From: Limnanthes douglasii subsp. nivea | Taxonomy: Eukaryota > Streptophyta > Magnoliopsida > Brassicales > Limnanthaceae | DNA: 64,000 nt | Reading direction: 5' to 3' | Assembly (NCBI GenBank): GCA_036936605.1 | Contig: JAUPFV010000002.1 | Location: 314,852,893-314,916,892, forward strand | In this document: piece after piece, positions 10,703 to 21,530 of the stretch | Numbering within the stretch: the first letter of the stretch is position 1 | Layout of the letters: every line of letters begins with the position of its first letter | The notes under the pieces: model-generated | The model's input: only the letters and a program-made list of their open reading frames with translations | What the model was told of the DNA's origin: nothing | Databases searched by the model: none | Position numbers and translations under genes: made by a program

Positions 10703-13700
10703 AATTATCTGGTAATACTATGAGTATCATAGATATTATAATATAGGTACCAGTTGGGGTAATGTAGATTTGAAATGATAGTAACTTAGTTTAGTTATAT
10801 AATTATTGAATTTTATGAGTCCAATACGATTATGGTTTCGAGCGGATACAAGCTCATTGGCTTATATCAGTTGAGATCCATGTATAAGGTTAGAATTAAA
10901 AAAATAATACATATAAATTCTCATAAATAATAAACATACACTTAAGTTAGTTTTCGTAATAACATTAACTTTAGAGATTAAGATTTCAATTAGAGAGAAA
11001 AATAAATTACCATATTTTTTATGTCTCTTATCTCTACTTCTCTAATCCCTTATTTATGGATTCTCTTAAGGTTTAATCTGTCAAGAATTCTTGATTACTA
11101 CTTTTTACAACAATCAAAATGTGCAATACTCGTGTTTTGGTGGTGGATCCACCTTTTCATGAATCAAATATACATAATCTTCAAAGGAAAATGATGTATA
11201 TATGCATTCTACATTTATCTTTTGTATTTATAGACTATTTAGTCAACAAGTTTGTTATTTTTTCTATTCATGTATTAGATTTATTTTTAATAAGATTAAC
11301 TATGTGGTTCAGAATATATACACATATGTATTTGAGAGAGGTCAAACTGTTACATGATATTGTTGTTGCGTTGACACGCCGCACATTCATGCACATAATG
11401 ACTTCAGTGTTGAATGGTTTCAGTTATGTATGTCATGAAATAGTCAAATCTTCCCCTGTGAAGGTTTGGTTGTTTTTAGAAATATGGTTGAAAACCAAAA
11501 CTATATTCTTTAAAAATCTGGTATCCAAGCGTTAATATATATCGTGTAGGCGTCTAAAGTCTCCATTAAAAATTATGACGACACAGTTCATATGAATGCA
11601 TGACCAAATTTAAAAATTAAAAGATTTAGTCATATATATATATATATATAAGATAATTAAGATTAAGTGTTGTATTTAGTAATATTTCATTATTCATTAA
11701 CATTAAACTTATGTTAGAGTTATACCTTTAGGTAACTAAATTACTAGTCATAATAACATTATTTAAGTATAATGTAAATATAGTATGTTTGTTCATTAAG
11801 CATTCCATGATAGCTTAAAATATTTAAAGTGGGCAAACCTTTTTTCCTCTTACTCTAAATGTAAGTGGTGGATAATAGGACTATAGTATGGAGGATAAGA
11901 TCCAATCGTATAAGTATGATTATATCATGCGTTGTATTCTTTAGGCATATGATAACAGATTTTTTAATGAGAGAATTAAGATAATTGGTAATTTCACTTT
12001 TAATTTTGTAGTATTTTAATTTTTCAGATTTATCCAAGTTTGTTAAGTAAAAAATAACATATAGTAAAATGTTAACATTAAACCTCATTATAAACAATGA
12101 TCATGGTTAAATTTATATAAAAAATAGTTATAAGTTACAAGGTCAAGTATCAAACTTTATTTTTTGTATTGATATTTCATAAAGATATCATTATTAACTC
12201 TACTTTTCAGTTTTTCTTGCTTTAGTTCAGTTATGATGAGATACTTAATTTTGTTTTTAAAATAAAATTTGAACGATAAAAGATAAAACAATTCAGCCTT
12301 AACCACTAATGAGTCTTACATGGCAAAGTTTTTTAAAGAGAATAAAAATAAGTATGAAGGATAATTTAGTTGTACTAAGTTTTAGATATTTTACTTTTTA
12401 AATAAAAATTAACATAAATGTTAAATTTATTTTGAAAAATCTAAGACGAATTCAGAAGGTTTGTTATAGGGTTGAAGACTTAAATCAACCAAAAATTTGT
12501 TTTCATATTTTTAGTATGATCATTATTTCAATTTATTTTTATTTTTTAGAGATATATTGATACAATCACAACCATCATCGTTTTTCTTCATTCAAGTGGT
12601 ATATTAAATTACTAAAAATTAAATAATGACAAAATATCATTACACACAACGGTGATACATACATAGAGGATTTACAAAATGAGTAAGTTATATAAATTAT
12701 ATACAGTTTTATTTTATAATTATGATATACATATTTGTGTATCGTATAGTAAAATAAATTGAATTCATGAGAATAAATATACTATTGTCACGAGAATTTG
12801 GGTCATATATTTCATACAAAATTGACAAGCTAGTTAATATAGGTCATATAGGTCTTCTTTACTATTATGAAAATTCCTATACGTGTTTAAAATATCAAAG
12901 TAAAACAGACTAAATTAAGTAAATTAAGTGCATACACAAGAATTGAAGTCTTAGTACAAATTCATATAATTATCTAAAAATAAAGAATGAAAAAATACAT
13001 ATTATTCATAAATATATGTTGGCTGTATTATTTTCATGTTTTCATATAATTAGCATTCTTTGGCAATTTCAAGTCTTTTAAAACCATAGTATGGTACTAT
13101 TTTAGTGAAAAAATATGTCATGTGTGATACTCGTGGTTGCCATTAAGAGAGTAGAATGGTTTACTGAATAATATTATTATCAGTTTTGTTTAACTAAAGT
13201 GTTCAAAAAATCCTTCTTTAACCAATACATTTGGAAGTATGTATTATAATTGCTAAATTAACCTTAAACCTAACAAAAATTATGTTTAAAAAACTTGTCC
13301 ATATGGAGATATCTAACATAATCGAAGCCCTACAGGTTAGCAAATGTAAAATCAAGTTCCATACATTTATAAGTATCTAATTTTAACAATTAGTTCATTC
13401 GATAAAACTTTAGTTTATGATCCAACAACAAAATATTGATTTAATACAATATAGTAAATTTTAAGATATTAAGTTTGAAAGAAGTAATCAACGGACAACT
13501 TTGGTCCGAGAGAAAAATTATAAATAATTAGTTCAGATTCAAATGATAAAGATCTTATCTTTAATTACGCATGATCTTCATATTGTGAAAATGATTATTT
13601 CCTTTGGAAATCAATTTTAAATTTGTGAGTTAAAAATAAGTAGTGAAAGTAGGTTAACGAAAGAATACTCAACATTCTCAATAAATTATGCAAACTAAAG

Positions 13701-14128
13701 TTAGTATAATACCTTACAAATATCCAAAAACGTAGAGAAAAAAAATATTATGTATTCAGTATATGTAAAATATTTCAATAAAGTGTTCAAGAAGAACAGT
13801 AAAATTCTTTATGATGCAACTTAAGAATTCAGTTTCAGTTTTTATAACTTCATAAAGAGTTGTACAAGAACGTTATAATTATTTTGTTGTAATAGAGTAA
13901 TTGAATTTCAACTTCTGTAAAGTTATAAAGAATTCTATAAGAATATTGATATTCTTGTGATATAAATAAAGAATTCAAGTTAAGATTCTATAATATTACA
14001 AAGAATTCCAACTCTCAATTGTGATTCTTTTGTAACAAACATTGAAAATTGATGTTAAAAAAATAAGTTCAACTTCTTAACTCGAAATATAACATGATAA
14101 GATATATAAAAGGCTTTACATCAAAAAG
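10703..14128. other. AT-rich intergenic DNA
   Basis: No recognisable gene. A short (TA)n run lies at about 11633-11650, and AGAATTC-rich sequence spans 13800-14020. A 138-codon open frame at 11119-11535 shows no family signature and is treated as chance. Confidence 0.5.
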
Positions 14129-14133
14129 GTTTT

Positions 14134-14487
14134 TGTTATTAAATCACTATACAATTATGACAAAATAGCTCAAGCACAAAACATATGCGAATGACAGACT
14201 AAAATGAACACAGGATTTAACGTGGTTTGATAATTATTACGTCCACGGGTGCCGCCAGAGAAAAAGTTTCACTATGATAGAAATGGTTACAGATTTCAGA
14301 TTGTGTTTTGTGTAGTCCTAGTAGTCTATTTATAGGGAATAAATAGACTTACTAGACAGTGGGCCTAATGGGCTCATATACACTCATAAGAAAACTATCC
14401 ATTGTATTACATCTTATTGTCAATGACACAAAATTGTACCGCCGAACACGGTACACTGTCAAGGCACTATTTGAATCATTCGCAAAA
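14134..14487 (-). repeat. Copia 3' LTR (minus-strand element)
   Basis: Plus strand TGTTATTAAATCAC to CGCAAAA; contains AACGTGGTTTGATAATTATT, TACGTCCACGGG and GGGCCTAATGGGCTC blocks shared with the other LTR. Confidence 0.8.
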
Positions 14488-14503
14488 AATCTTCCTCTTG
14501 AGG
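14488..14503 (-). other. Polypurine tract
   Basis: Minus strand CCTCAAGAGGAAGATT, adjoining the 3' LTR. It is nearly identical to the tract of the TRIM at 35788-35801 (CAAGAGGAGGATT). Confidence 0.65.
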
Positions 14504-14573
14504 CGAATATCTTTTCTTCACTATCAACAAAGAAACTTCTCTTCTTCTGACTCACCAAGTTCCCTTAAGGCAT

Positions 14574-15169
14574 TCACTCTATACTGTGAACACCAATCCA
14601 GTTTAGGCACTCCCTAAACTTTCGAATTGATATTTCTTTGGTCATTATATCTGCTGGATTATCGTGTGTAGACACTTTCATCACATCAACAATTCCATTT
14701 GATATTATATCACGAATAAAATGATACTTGGCATTTATGTGCTTTGTACGCTCATGGTACATCTGGTTCCCTGTAAGGTGTATGACGCTTTGACTGTCAC
14801 AAAATACTTTTGTAGTAGTCCTATCCATGCCCAAATCTGCCACCAAACCTTGCAACCATATTGCCTCTTTAACTGCTTATGTTACTGCCATGTACTCTGC
14901 CTCTCTTGTAGACAAAGCCACAGTAGCTTGCAATTGTGCTTTCCAACTGATTGCACTCCCGACTAGAGTAAATACATACCATGTCAGAGTTCTTCTTTTA
15001 TCCATATCACCTGAAAAATCAGAATCAACAAAACCAACCAATGAGCCTGCAATATCATTCAACGATTCACCAATATCGGTCTTGTTAAAAGTTAAGCCAA
15101 CTTTCACAGTATTCTTAAGATACCGAAGTATCCATTTCACTGCCTGCCAGTGTTCTTTCTGGGCCTGAC
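14574..15169 (-). pseudogene. Copia RNase H (C-terminal pol)
   Basis: The frame reads HWQAVKWILRYLKNT, GFVDSDFSGDMDKRRTLTWY, SAISWKAQLQATVALSTREAEYM, then FCDSQSVIHLTGNQMYHERT, KHINAKYHFIRDI and NPADIMTKEIS, ending normally with an IGVHSIE tail. These are the complete blocks of a copia RNase H, including the catalytic acidic residues (DSD, EAEY, CDSQ). A single in-frame stop sits just after EAEYMAVT, where a Glu codon would be expected. The 5' end is fused to the leader right behind the PBS, so the remaining frame would initiate inside the LTR if at all. Confidence 0.85.
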
Positions 15170-15181
15170 GCTCTGATACCA
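15170..15181 (-). other. Primer-binding site (tRNA-iMet)
   Basis: Plus strand GCTCTGATACCA, a perfect complement match to plant initiator tRNA-Met, four bases from the 5' LTR. The next 12 nt on the minus strand are GTCAGGCCCAGA, identical to the TRIM leader at 35500-35511. Confidence 0.9.
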
Positions 15182-15185
15182 ATTT

Positions 15186-15541
15186 TTTTATTAAATCAGT
15201 ATGCAATTATTACAAAATGGCTCAAGCACGGAACATATGCGAAGGACAGACTAAAATGAATACAGGATTTAACGTGGTTCGACAATTGTCTACGTCCACG
15301 GGCACCGCCAGAGGAAAGAGTTTCACTACGATAGGAAAGGTTACAGATTTCAGATTGTGTTTTGTGTAGTCCTAATAATCTATTTATAGGGAATAAATAG
15401 ACATACTAGATAGTGGGCCTAATGGGCTCATATACACTAATAAGAAAACCATCAATTGTATTACAGCTTACCGCTAGTGACACAAAACTATACCATCGAA
15501 CACGATACACTTTCAAGGCACTATTCGACTCATTCACAACA
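15186..15541 (-). repeat. Copia 5' LTR (minus-strand element)
   Basis: Plus strand TTTTATTAAATCAG to CACAACA; reads TGTTGTGAATGAG at its minus-strand start. The terminal CA next to the PBS is lost. Confidence 0.8.
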
Positions 15542-15546
15542 GTTTT

Positions 15547-16989
15547 CCTCCATATGAAAAGATTGAATTTAAGCAAAGTTATATGTCAGGAACTGTAACA
15601 GTTTTCCTTCATATGAACAGTTTTCCTCCAACAGTTGGCCTAATGGGCTCATATACACAAAACTTGATGTGAAATGTGTGGGTAGTGTGTCTTATGTGTC
15701 AGGAACTCAAATTCAGCATGAATGTTCTTGATATTTTATTTATTTAATACAAAAAAATATACATTAAAATCATGATGCAGTGATTTAATATGGAAAATAA
15801 AAAGGTTGTATATGCACTTGAGATACAATGAGATAAATTATCTCAACCAATATCTTAATATTTATTTGAAAGTTCATAATATACAAAGATATTTCATATG
15901 TTTTGACTACTGAAATATGTCAGGATGGTTCAGGATATGGTATAACATTCATGATAATAATCCTAAGTGGATACTTTAATATTATAGGGATGGACCATTA
16001 TGTAGTTGGACATAGCTCATTTAATGCTTATAATGAACAAAACATTGTTTGTTGGCATAAAGAAAGTCAGAAAATTGTGAAAATCGTTTATGAGTGATTT
16101 AAATATGCATATTTTATACGAATAAAATTGGTAGCAAACTTAATAAGATCTAATATGAAAAATATATTTAGTTCTATATCGTTAAATAAATAATAATATA
16201 GAAAATAAGAACATCATCCGTAATTTATTTAGTTAAAGTAATAATAATGTATTAAGATTTGACTATCTATTTTTCATCTTCTTTTACTAGGGTATTAATA
16301 TCCATAATATCTCATGAATACATCATTCACGTGGGCGTTCTTAGTCTACGAGATATTCAAATTTAGTGGAAACTTGTTACAATTCATTTTGTAGTTTAGC
16401 TTTAGATTGTATTATACCGAGTTCCATTTCATATATGGTTCAATGAATCAATAAAATATTTATTTTTCTCATATATTTCTTAGAAAATTTATCAATTTAA
16501 GGATCTCAACTCAGTTAAGCATGACCAGTTAGAAATCAACACGTAGTGATTACATATTCGTGTAATTTTGATAATTTACTTTATAAGAAGTCAAACTTCT
16601 ATGTGTTAGTTAGCAACGTGATTATTGTAGAAATTGTTACGTCTGAAGTCGTACGCCATATTTAGTTCTTTCTTAACTATAATATTAAGTGGTATGACAA
16701 TTTGGGTTACCTGTGAATACAATAAAAATATTTTGTAATCCTTTAGTTGATACATTAAACACATGTAGTGATCTAAGTGGAAGATTCCATAGATATCCTA
16801 AATTGAAATGTTTCATCTATGTAGATTTAGAATATCCAAATTGTCGTAATTATAGTCTAATTATTTAAATATAATAAATATTAAATTAAATTGGAATATT
16901 GGATAATAATAGAAATATTATGGATATTTAAGTGTATGTAACAATTGGACAAGCATAAATTTAAAAGCAAAAACTTTTAGTTTCGCACT
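15547..16989. other. Intergenic DNA with LTR scraps
   Basis: ACAGTTTTCC(T/C)CCATATGAA recurs at 15539, 15597 and 15618, and a 22-bp piece of the copia LTR (GGCCTAATGGGCTC...) reappears at 15637-15658, indicating local rearrangement at the insertion edge. The rest is AT-rich without recognisable genes. Confidence 0.5.
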
Positions 16990-16993
16990 ATAG

Positions 16994-17278
16994 TTATTGC
17001 ACTCTATCAACCCAACATCCAGTTGATTGAAAGCATTGGAGGTATAATCCCCTCCTCTCCCTCAAGTCACACGTGAAGCACTTTATCATAGCAGAATGTT
17101 GAGTCTTAACAAGCACTCTGAAGTTTTTATAAATTTCAAGAAAATCAAACCTTCGTTGCATAAGATAAACCCACGTATAACGAGTATAATCATCAATATA
17201 ATCAACATAATAGGCTAAATTACCTTTTGTAGAAACATGAGATGGACCACATATATCATAATGTATAATATTAAACAA
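16994..17278 (-). pseudogene. Copia integrase, N-terminal core
   Basis: The frame has HYDICGPSHVSTKGN, YYVDYIDDYTRYTWVYLMQ and VLVKTQHSAMIKCFTCDL, the first half of the copia integrase core with the first two catalytic Asp regions. It is truncated before the third catalytic residue, at the point where the element ends. Confidence 0.8.
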
Positions 17279-17467
17279 AGCAAAATAAAAGAGACCAGTT
17301 TTAAATTGTAAGTTAAGAAAACAATTCTAGTTTACAACCACTACAATCCGAGAGACTACAAGTGTTTAAATGATCCAAAAACCCAGTAAAAACTAAAAAC
17401 TTCAAATGTAACGCATGTACATGTCCCATTGGAGAATGGTAAAGATAAAATTAAGATGAAAAATGAC

Positions 17468-17974
17468 TCAAACGAAACAAAAACAAATCAACACTAGAGG
17501 CAACAGTATTATCATGTATGTTTTTCCATTATCAACACGATAGACATCTACATTAGTTACTTCGAGTTTTTCTAAAACATAGAGTTTCCTTATTTTATGA
17601 TATGTATTGATCAATTTATGAGTATGGTAATCTATTATAGAAAAAATAGAATCATAAAAGAAGACCCAATGAGCAGATTTACACAACTGGCTAACCGAAA
17701 CAAGATTCAAAGCAAGGTTGAGAATGTAGTAGACATTAGAGAGCGATATATGAGGGGTAGCAATAGAGCCAACACCATCTAGCGATATTATTATAACACT
17801 AGCACTAAAAACATAAATGTATGAAATAGGATACAACAAAATAAAGTGTGACATGTGAGGTGACATATGATGAGACGCATCACAATCCACAATCCACAAA
17901 GATAAATCAATACCTGAAGTTGAAAATGAAGCCAAACCTGAGTGATAACACATGAAAAAAATTATTCTCCTCAT
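17468..17974 (-). pseudogene. Copia protease with mutated active site
   Basis: A 168-codon frame resembles the protease at 7382-7735 (SLWIVDCDASHHMSPHMSHF, LNLVSVSQLC). The catalytic Asp-Ser-Gly has become Asp-Cys-Asp, which should abolish activity even though the frame is open. Confidence 0.8.
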
Positions 17975-18386
17975 ATTTTCTTATCATATTTTCAATAGAA
18001 ATCCACAAGCTCTAATTGAACAGAATCAAACAAAGAAGTCCAAACCAAACTAAAACTCAAAACTCAAACTCAAACTCATACTCAAGCTCAAACTTCAAAC
18101 TCCAAACTCCAAACGCTAAACTCCATACTTCAAACACCAAACGCCAAACCCCAAATGCCTTGCACCAAACGTCAAATACGTAATGCCAAATTCAAAGTTG
18201 AAAAGAAAAATCTCTAATCCAATCGAAATTAAATCCAAAGTCAAGAAACACCCAATCGAAATCAAATCCAATACGAGATCAAATATAAATTTAAAAATCC
18301 AAAACAAACATAATACATGGAAACAGTAAATAGAGCTACCTTCCTTGGTCAAATTAATTTGAGGATCAAAAAATACCTTACCACCA

Positions 18387-18520
18387 TACAAATAATAAAA
18401 ATAATAAAAGATGACTAGATTTTATTGAGTATAATAAAATAAGATAATATTTACAAATAACTTAAATCACTATTTATAAAGTAATAATTCAATGGGTTAT
18501 TGGACATAATATCTCTAATA
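18387..18520 (-). repeat. Copia 5' LTR, with partial duplicate
   Basis: Minus strand begins TATTAGAGATATTATGTCC, comparable with TGTTGGAGATATTAGGATC of the other family member. A second partial copy of the LTR start lies at about 18556-18595 (GGTTATTGGACAAAATATC). Confidence 0.65.
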
Positions 18521-18640
18521 TTTCTAATATTGTTATTATAAAAGTAATTATATAAAATAATTCAATAGGTTATTGGACAAAATATCTCTAATATATCTAA
18601 TATCTCTAATAGTGTTACTAGAAAAATAATTATATACCAA

Positions 18641-21407
18641 TTTCAGTAAGTCATTTATTTTAAACTAGTATTGTTAGAAAAAAATATTCAAAATTTAAAA
18701 AAAAAATTGTTACAATTTTATTTAAAAGACTAAATATATGAAACAAAGTATAAAAAATATTTTTAAAGTCGCCAGTAGCATACTTAATGTTTTGTACACC
18801 ATGTTTATGTAAAATAAATATTGATTTTAATAAAACAAACATGTAATATAACTTGAAATTATATATATACTAAGGTAAAAAAATAGTTTACAATGCTTAC
18901 GAAGAATAACCCCTCTTTTACCAGTTACTCCTTATGGTTTGTTTTATATAAAAGTGTTTAACCAATGATCTCTTTTCACATCTAAAATTTCACCAATGAA
19001 AACGTATATGATAGTCATGACAAGTTATTTATTTGAATTATTTTCTTTTTATTATTCTGATCTCATCAACCTCAATTTCTCTCATTCCACCAAGAAAATT
19101 ATGGTTGAATACATATTATATGGTGTTTTTTTATTTTCGTTCTGTTTATTTGGTGATTTTTTTATGGAACATATACATCAGTGTTGTTTTTCTTTTTAAT
19201 GAAGTATGTCTTTATTTTACATGATAGATTTTATATTTTTGTGTGTTTGGCTGTCAAGAAAATACTATAAATTTTTTTGATTTATTATGATTTGAAACTT
19301 TATGTTTTATCACAGGTCTTTGATTTTTTTAGATTAAATCTCAATCAATTTGGTTTTTTATTTTATGAGAAGTTTTTTTGTTTGCACAAGCCCTAAAGTA
19401 AACTCACAATCACAGCGGTCCCAAATCTGCTTAACCTCGACTCATCAGGTATTCGACTATCCATATATCTCTGATTGCATTTTTTCTTAGAAACTTCAAT
19501 TTGTAGTATCGTATATGTAAATTAGAGGAATTTTCTATTTGATTCTAGTGCTCGAGCTAACATTTTTTTTTCGTGAGGTTTTGTTGAATGTAACCGGATT
19601 AAAAATGAGAACATTAAATCGTTTTTATAGTATATACTTTTATCTTTTTTCATAAGGTATGAATATGTGATATATTCTCCTCTTCGATATATCGAATTGA
19701 TTTAAGTTTATAAAGTGATGTTTCATTGTTTCTATGTTATTATAGGCTCATTTTTATATAATATTATGTGTATATTGATTTTTTTGAACTTTAATTGGTA
19801 GGTAAGGACAACTGTTTAAAGTAGCCTAATATCGACATCTCTTTAGGACTTAAGAAATGACATACATTTATCAAGAAGTAATTATCCCCAAAATGAGAAG
19901 TTGATAAAATTGGATTTAGGGTCGTTGTTCTTGATGATTTTTTCCCTTGCTAATGTAATCTTTATTTGATATTTTCAGCTTATCTATGTTAATTGGTTAT
20001 TAAATCATCAATGCAATGCTCCTTCTCCTGTTTGATTTGGTATCAACATCCTTTTTTTGTTTATGATTGTGGTGTATAGTCATCGTAGAGGATTCAATTT
20101 GTATTTCTTGAACATGTATGATTGACACTATGCTTTTCAATTAGTAAAGTAGTGACTGTTTAAAATTAATATGTGTTAAATCATAGTAAACTTAATATTG
20201 ATGTGGATTTTATTCCTAGTTTATCATATTGATATAAAACATTGGACTTTAATCATCTTCAAGCATTGACTTATGACATCTAATTTATATTTTGGGTCCT
20301 TAATTTTAATAATAGCCCATATAATTTTTCTATTTTGATTTATTTTCTCTGATGACATTGAGATATGCTCTTAATTATACACTTAATGAAGAAATGGTTT
20401 CCAAACCTAAAGTTTTTATGGTGGGTAAATAGGGATTTTTTTTAGATATTTTTTCGTTAATTTCATATTGAGTTTGATATAGTGTTATGAAATTCAGTCT
20501 CTTACTTTGGCCCATGTAATAGAGATTTAAATTGTATCATGTGAATTTAGTTATCTAATATTCTTAATTTATATAGGATTTTCAAGCAGATTTAGGACTA
20601 CAACATTAGTCATAATCATGGTATTTAAAAACATACATCTCTCGCTTCGAATGTATTTGCAATATATAGTTATGAGAATTTATTTAGAATTTATAGTTAT
20701 GGTTTATGTCGACTCGCATATACCAAAAGGTTTAATGGGTTTAATTTTAGTAGATAGAATGGGACGACATCCACATTTTGTGGTAAGAAAATTTAAAATA
20801 TTTATGATATTAATAATATTTTTGGGTTTGATTAAAATATTTTTTAAATTTTTTAATAATCTTAAAATACGTTTTATAGGTTTCTGCTACTGGAATGTGT
20901 TTCTTCTCTATGCTACTTGTATTTTTTTTTGTCTCCAGCTATTTTGAATTTCATTGAAATCTATAGTTAATATAAGTTATAAAGGAAACTGATTTTCTTT
21001 TCTAATCTCGATGAGCAGGACTATGACTATTGGAAAGAGCTCGTTCCTCTCATAATTTTATCAATCTTATGGTACTTAAATTGTTCATTCTATCTATAAC
21101 TTTCCCTTATAGTTGTGAAATTGTATAAAAACACATGAACTAAACTAGTTATTAATACTTATAATGCAGGGATTCATTACAACTTTTGCTATGAGAATGA
21201 GATGGTTGTTGTGGATTCAAGTTTGATAAGTTACTCAGTATTTGAGTGTGTATGTTTAAACATCACCTAAAATTATTATTTCACTATTAATTTTATCATG
21301 AGTAACTTTCGTAGACAAAAACTAAAATTGCTTTAACATGCATCTTATTTCAACATTTAGGATGATTTATGTTTGATATATTCTTACAAGTTGTATAATG
21401 ATTTTAG
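18641..21407. other. AT-rich DNA, possibly a decayed gene 5' region
   Basis: No open gene. A GC-richer stretch at 19385-19449 followed by GTATTC could be a relict leader exon, and 20700-20776 and 21171-21237 hold exon-like pieces discussed with the pyruvate dehydrogenase relict. These are weak. Confidence 0.35.
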
Positions 21408-21530
21408 GCATGTGACCGTATTATAAATTCAGCAGCGAAATTAAAATATATGTTCGTTGGCCAAATTTTTGTACCCGTGTTTATAGGTGCAAATGGTCCT
21501 AATGCTGGAGTTGGGGCTCAACATGCTCAC
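21408..21530 (+). pseudogene. Relict exon, mitochondrial pyruvate dehydrogenase E1-beta
   Basis: A 41-codon stop-free segment, flanked by TTTTAG and GTATAT like a spliced exon, reads DRIINSAAK, then VGQIFVPVF, then NGPNAGVGAQHAH. Plant mitochondrial E1-beta has the equivalent DHIINSAAKS, GQIxVP and GPNGAAAGVGAQHS segment in one exon of nearly the same length (one codon longer). In the intact enzyme this part contributes to the thiamine-diphosphate-dependent decarboxylase heterotetramer. GCAG-GGATTCA at 21168-21177 resembles the preceding acceptor and GF codons, and 20728-20745 may hold a KGL-type piece. Retained intron structure argues for a genomic duplicate rather than a retrocopy. The conserved Pro of the GPNG motif is altered and no downstream exons were found. 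Confidence 0.65.

Larger units (their letters stand above)
14134..15541 (-). mobile_element. Internally deleted Ty1/copia element
   Basis: LTRs 14134-14487 and 15186-15541 flank only 0.7 kb. The 5-bp target duplication GTTTT is at 14129-14133 and 15542-15546. Read on the minus strand, the order is LTR, PBS, 11-12 nt of leader, then directly the C-terminal RNase H coding region and polypurine tract. Gag, protease, integrase and RT are gone. The two LTRs differ at roughly one site in nine by eye. A deletion of this kind leaves exactly the parts needed for mobilisation by another copy. Confidence 0.9.
16990..18520 (-). mobile_element. 5' half of a copia element
   Basis: Minus-strand order: LTR (18387-18520), degraded PBS (TGGTGGTAAGGT, 18375-18386), simple-repeat tract (about 18040-18300), protease (17468-17974), gag-pre-integrase scraps (17330-17370, CSGC-type region) and integrase start (16994-17278). 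Homology to the copia at 6265-10697 is clear in DNA and protein and stops near 17000, so the 3' half is missing. No target duplication could be assigned. Confidence 0.8.

Noticed and set aside
11119..11535. 138-codon open frame in AT-rich DNA
   Set aside because: The predicted protein is low-complexity hydrophobic/basic with no domain, no upstream or downstream exons and no unusual base composition; in DNA this AT-rich it can occur by chance.
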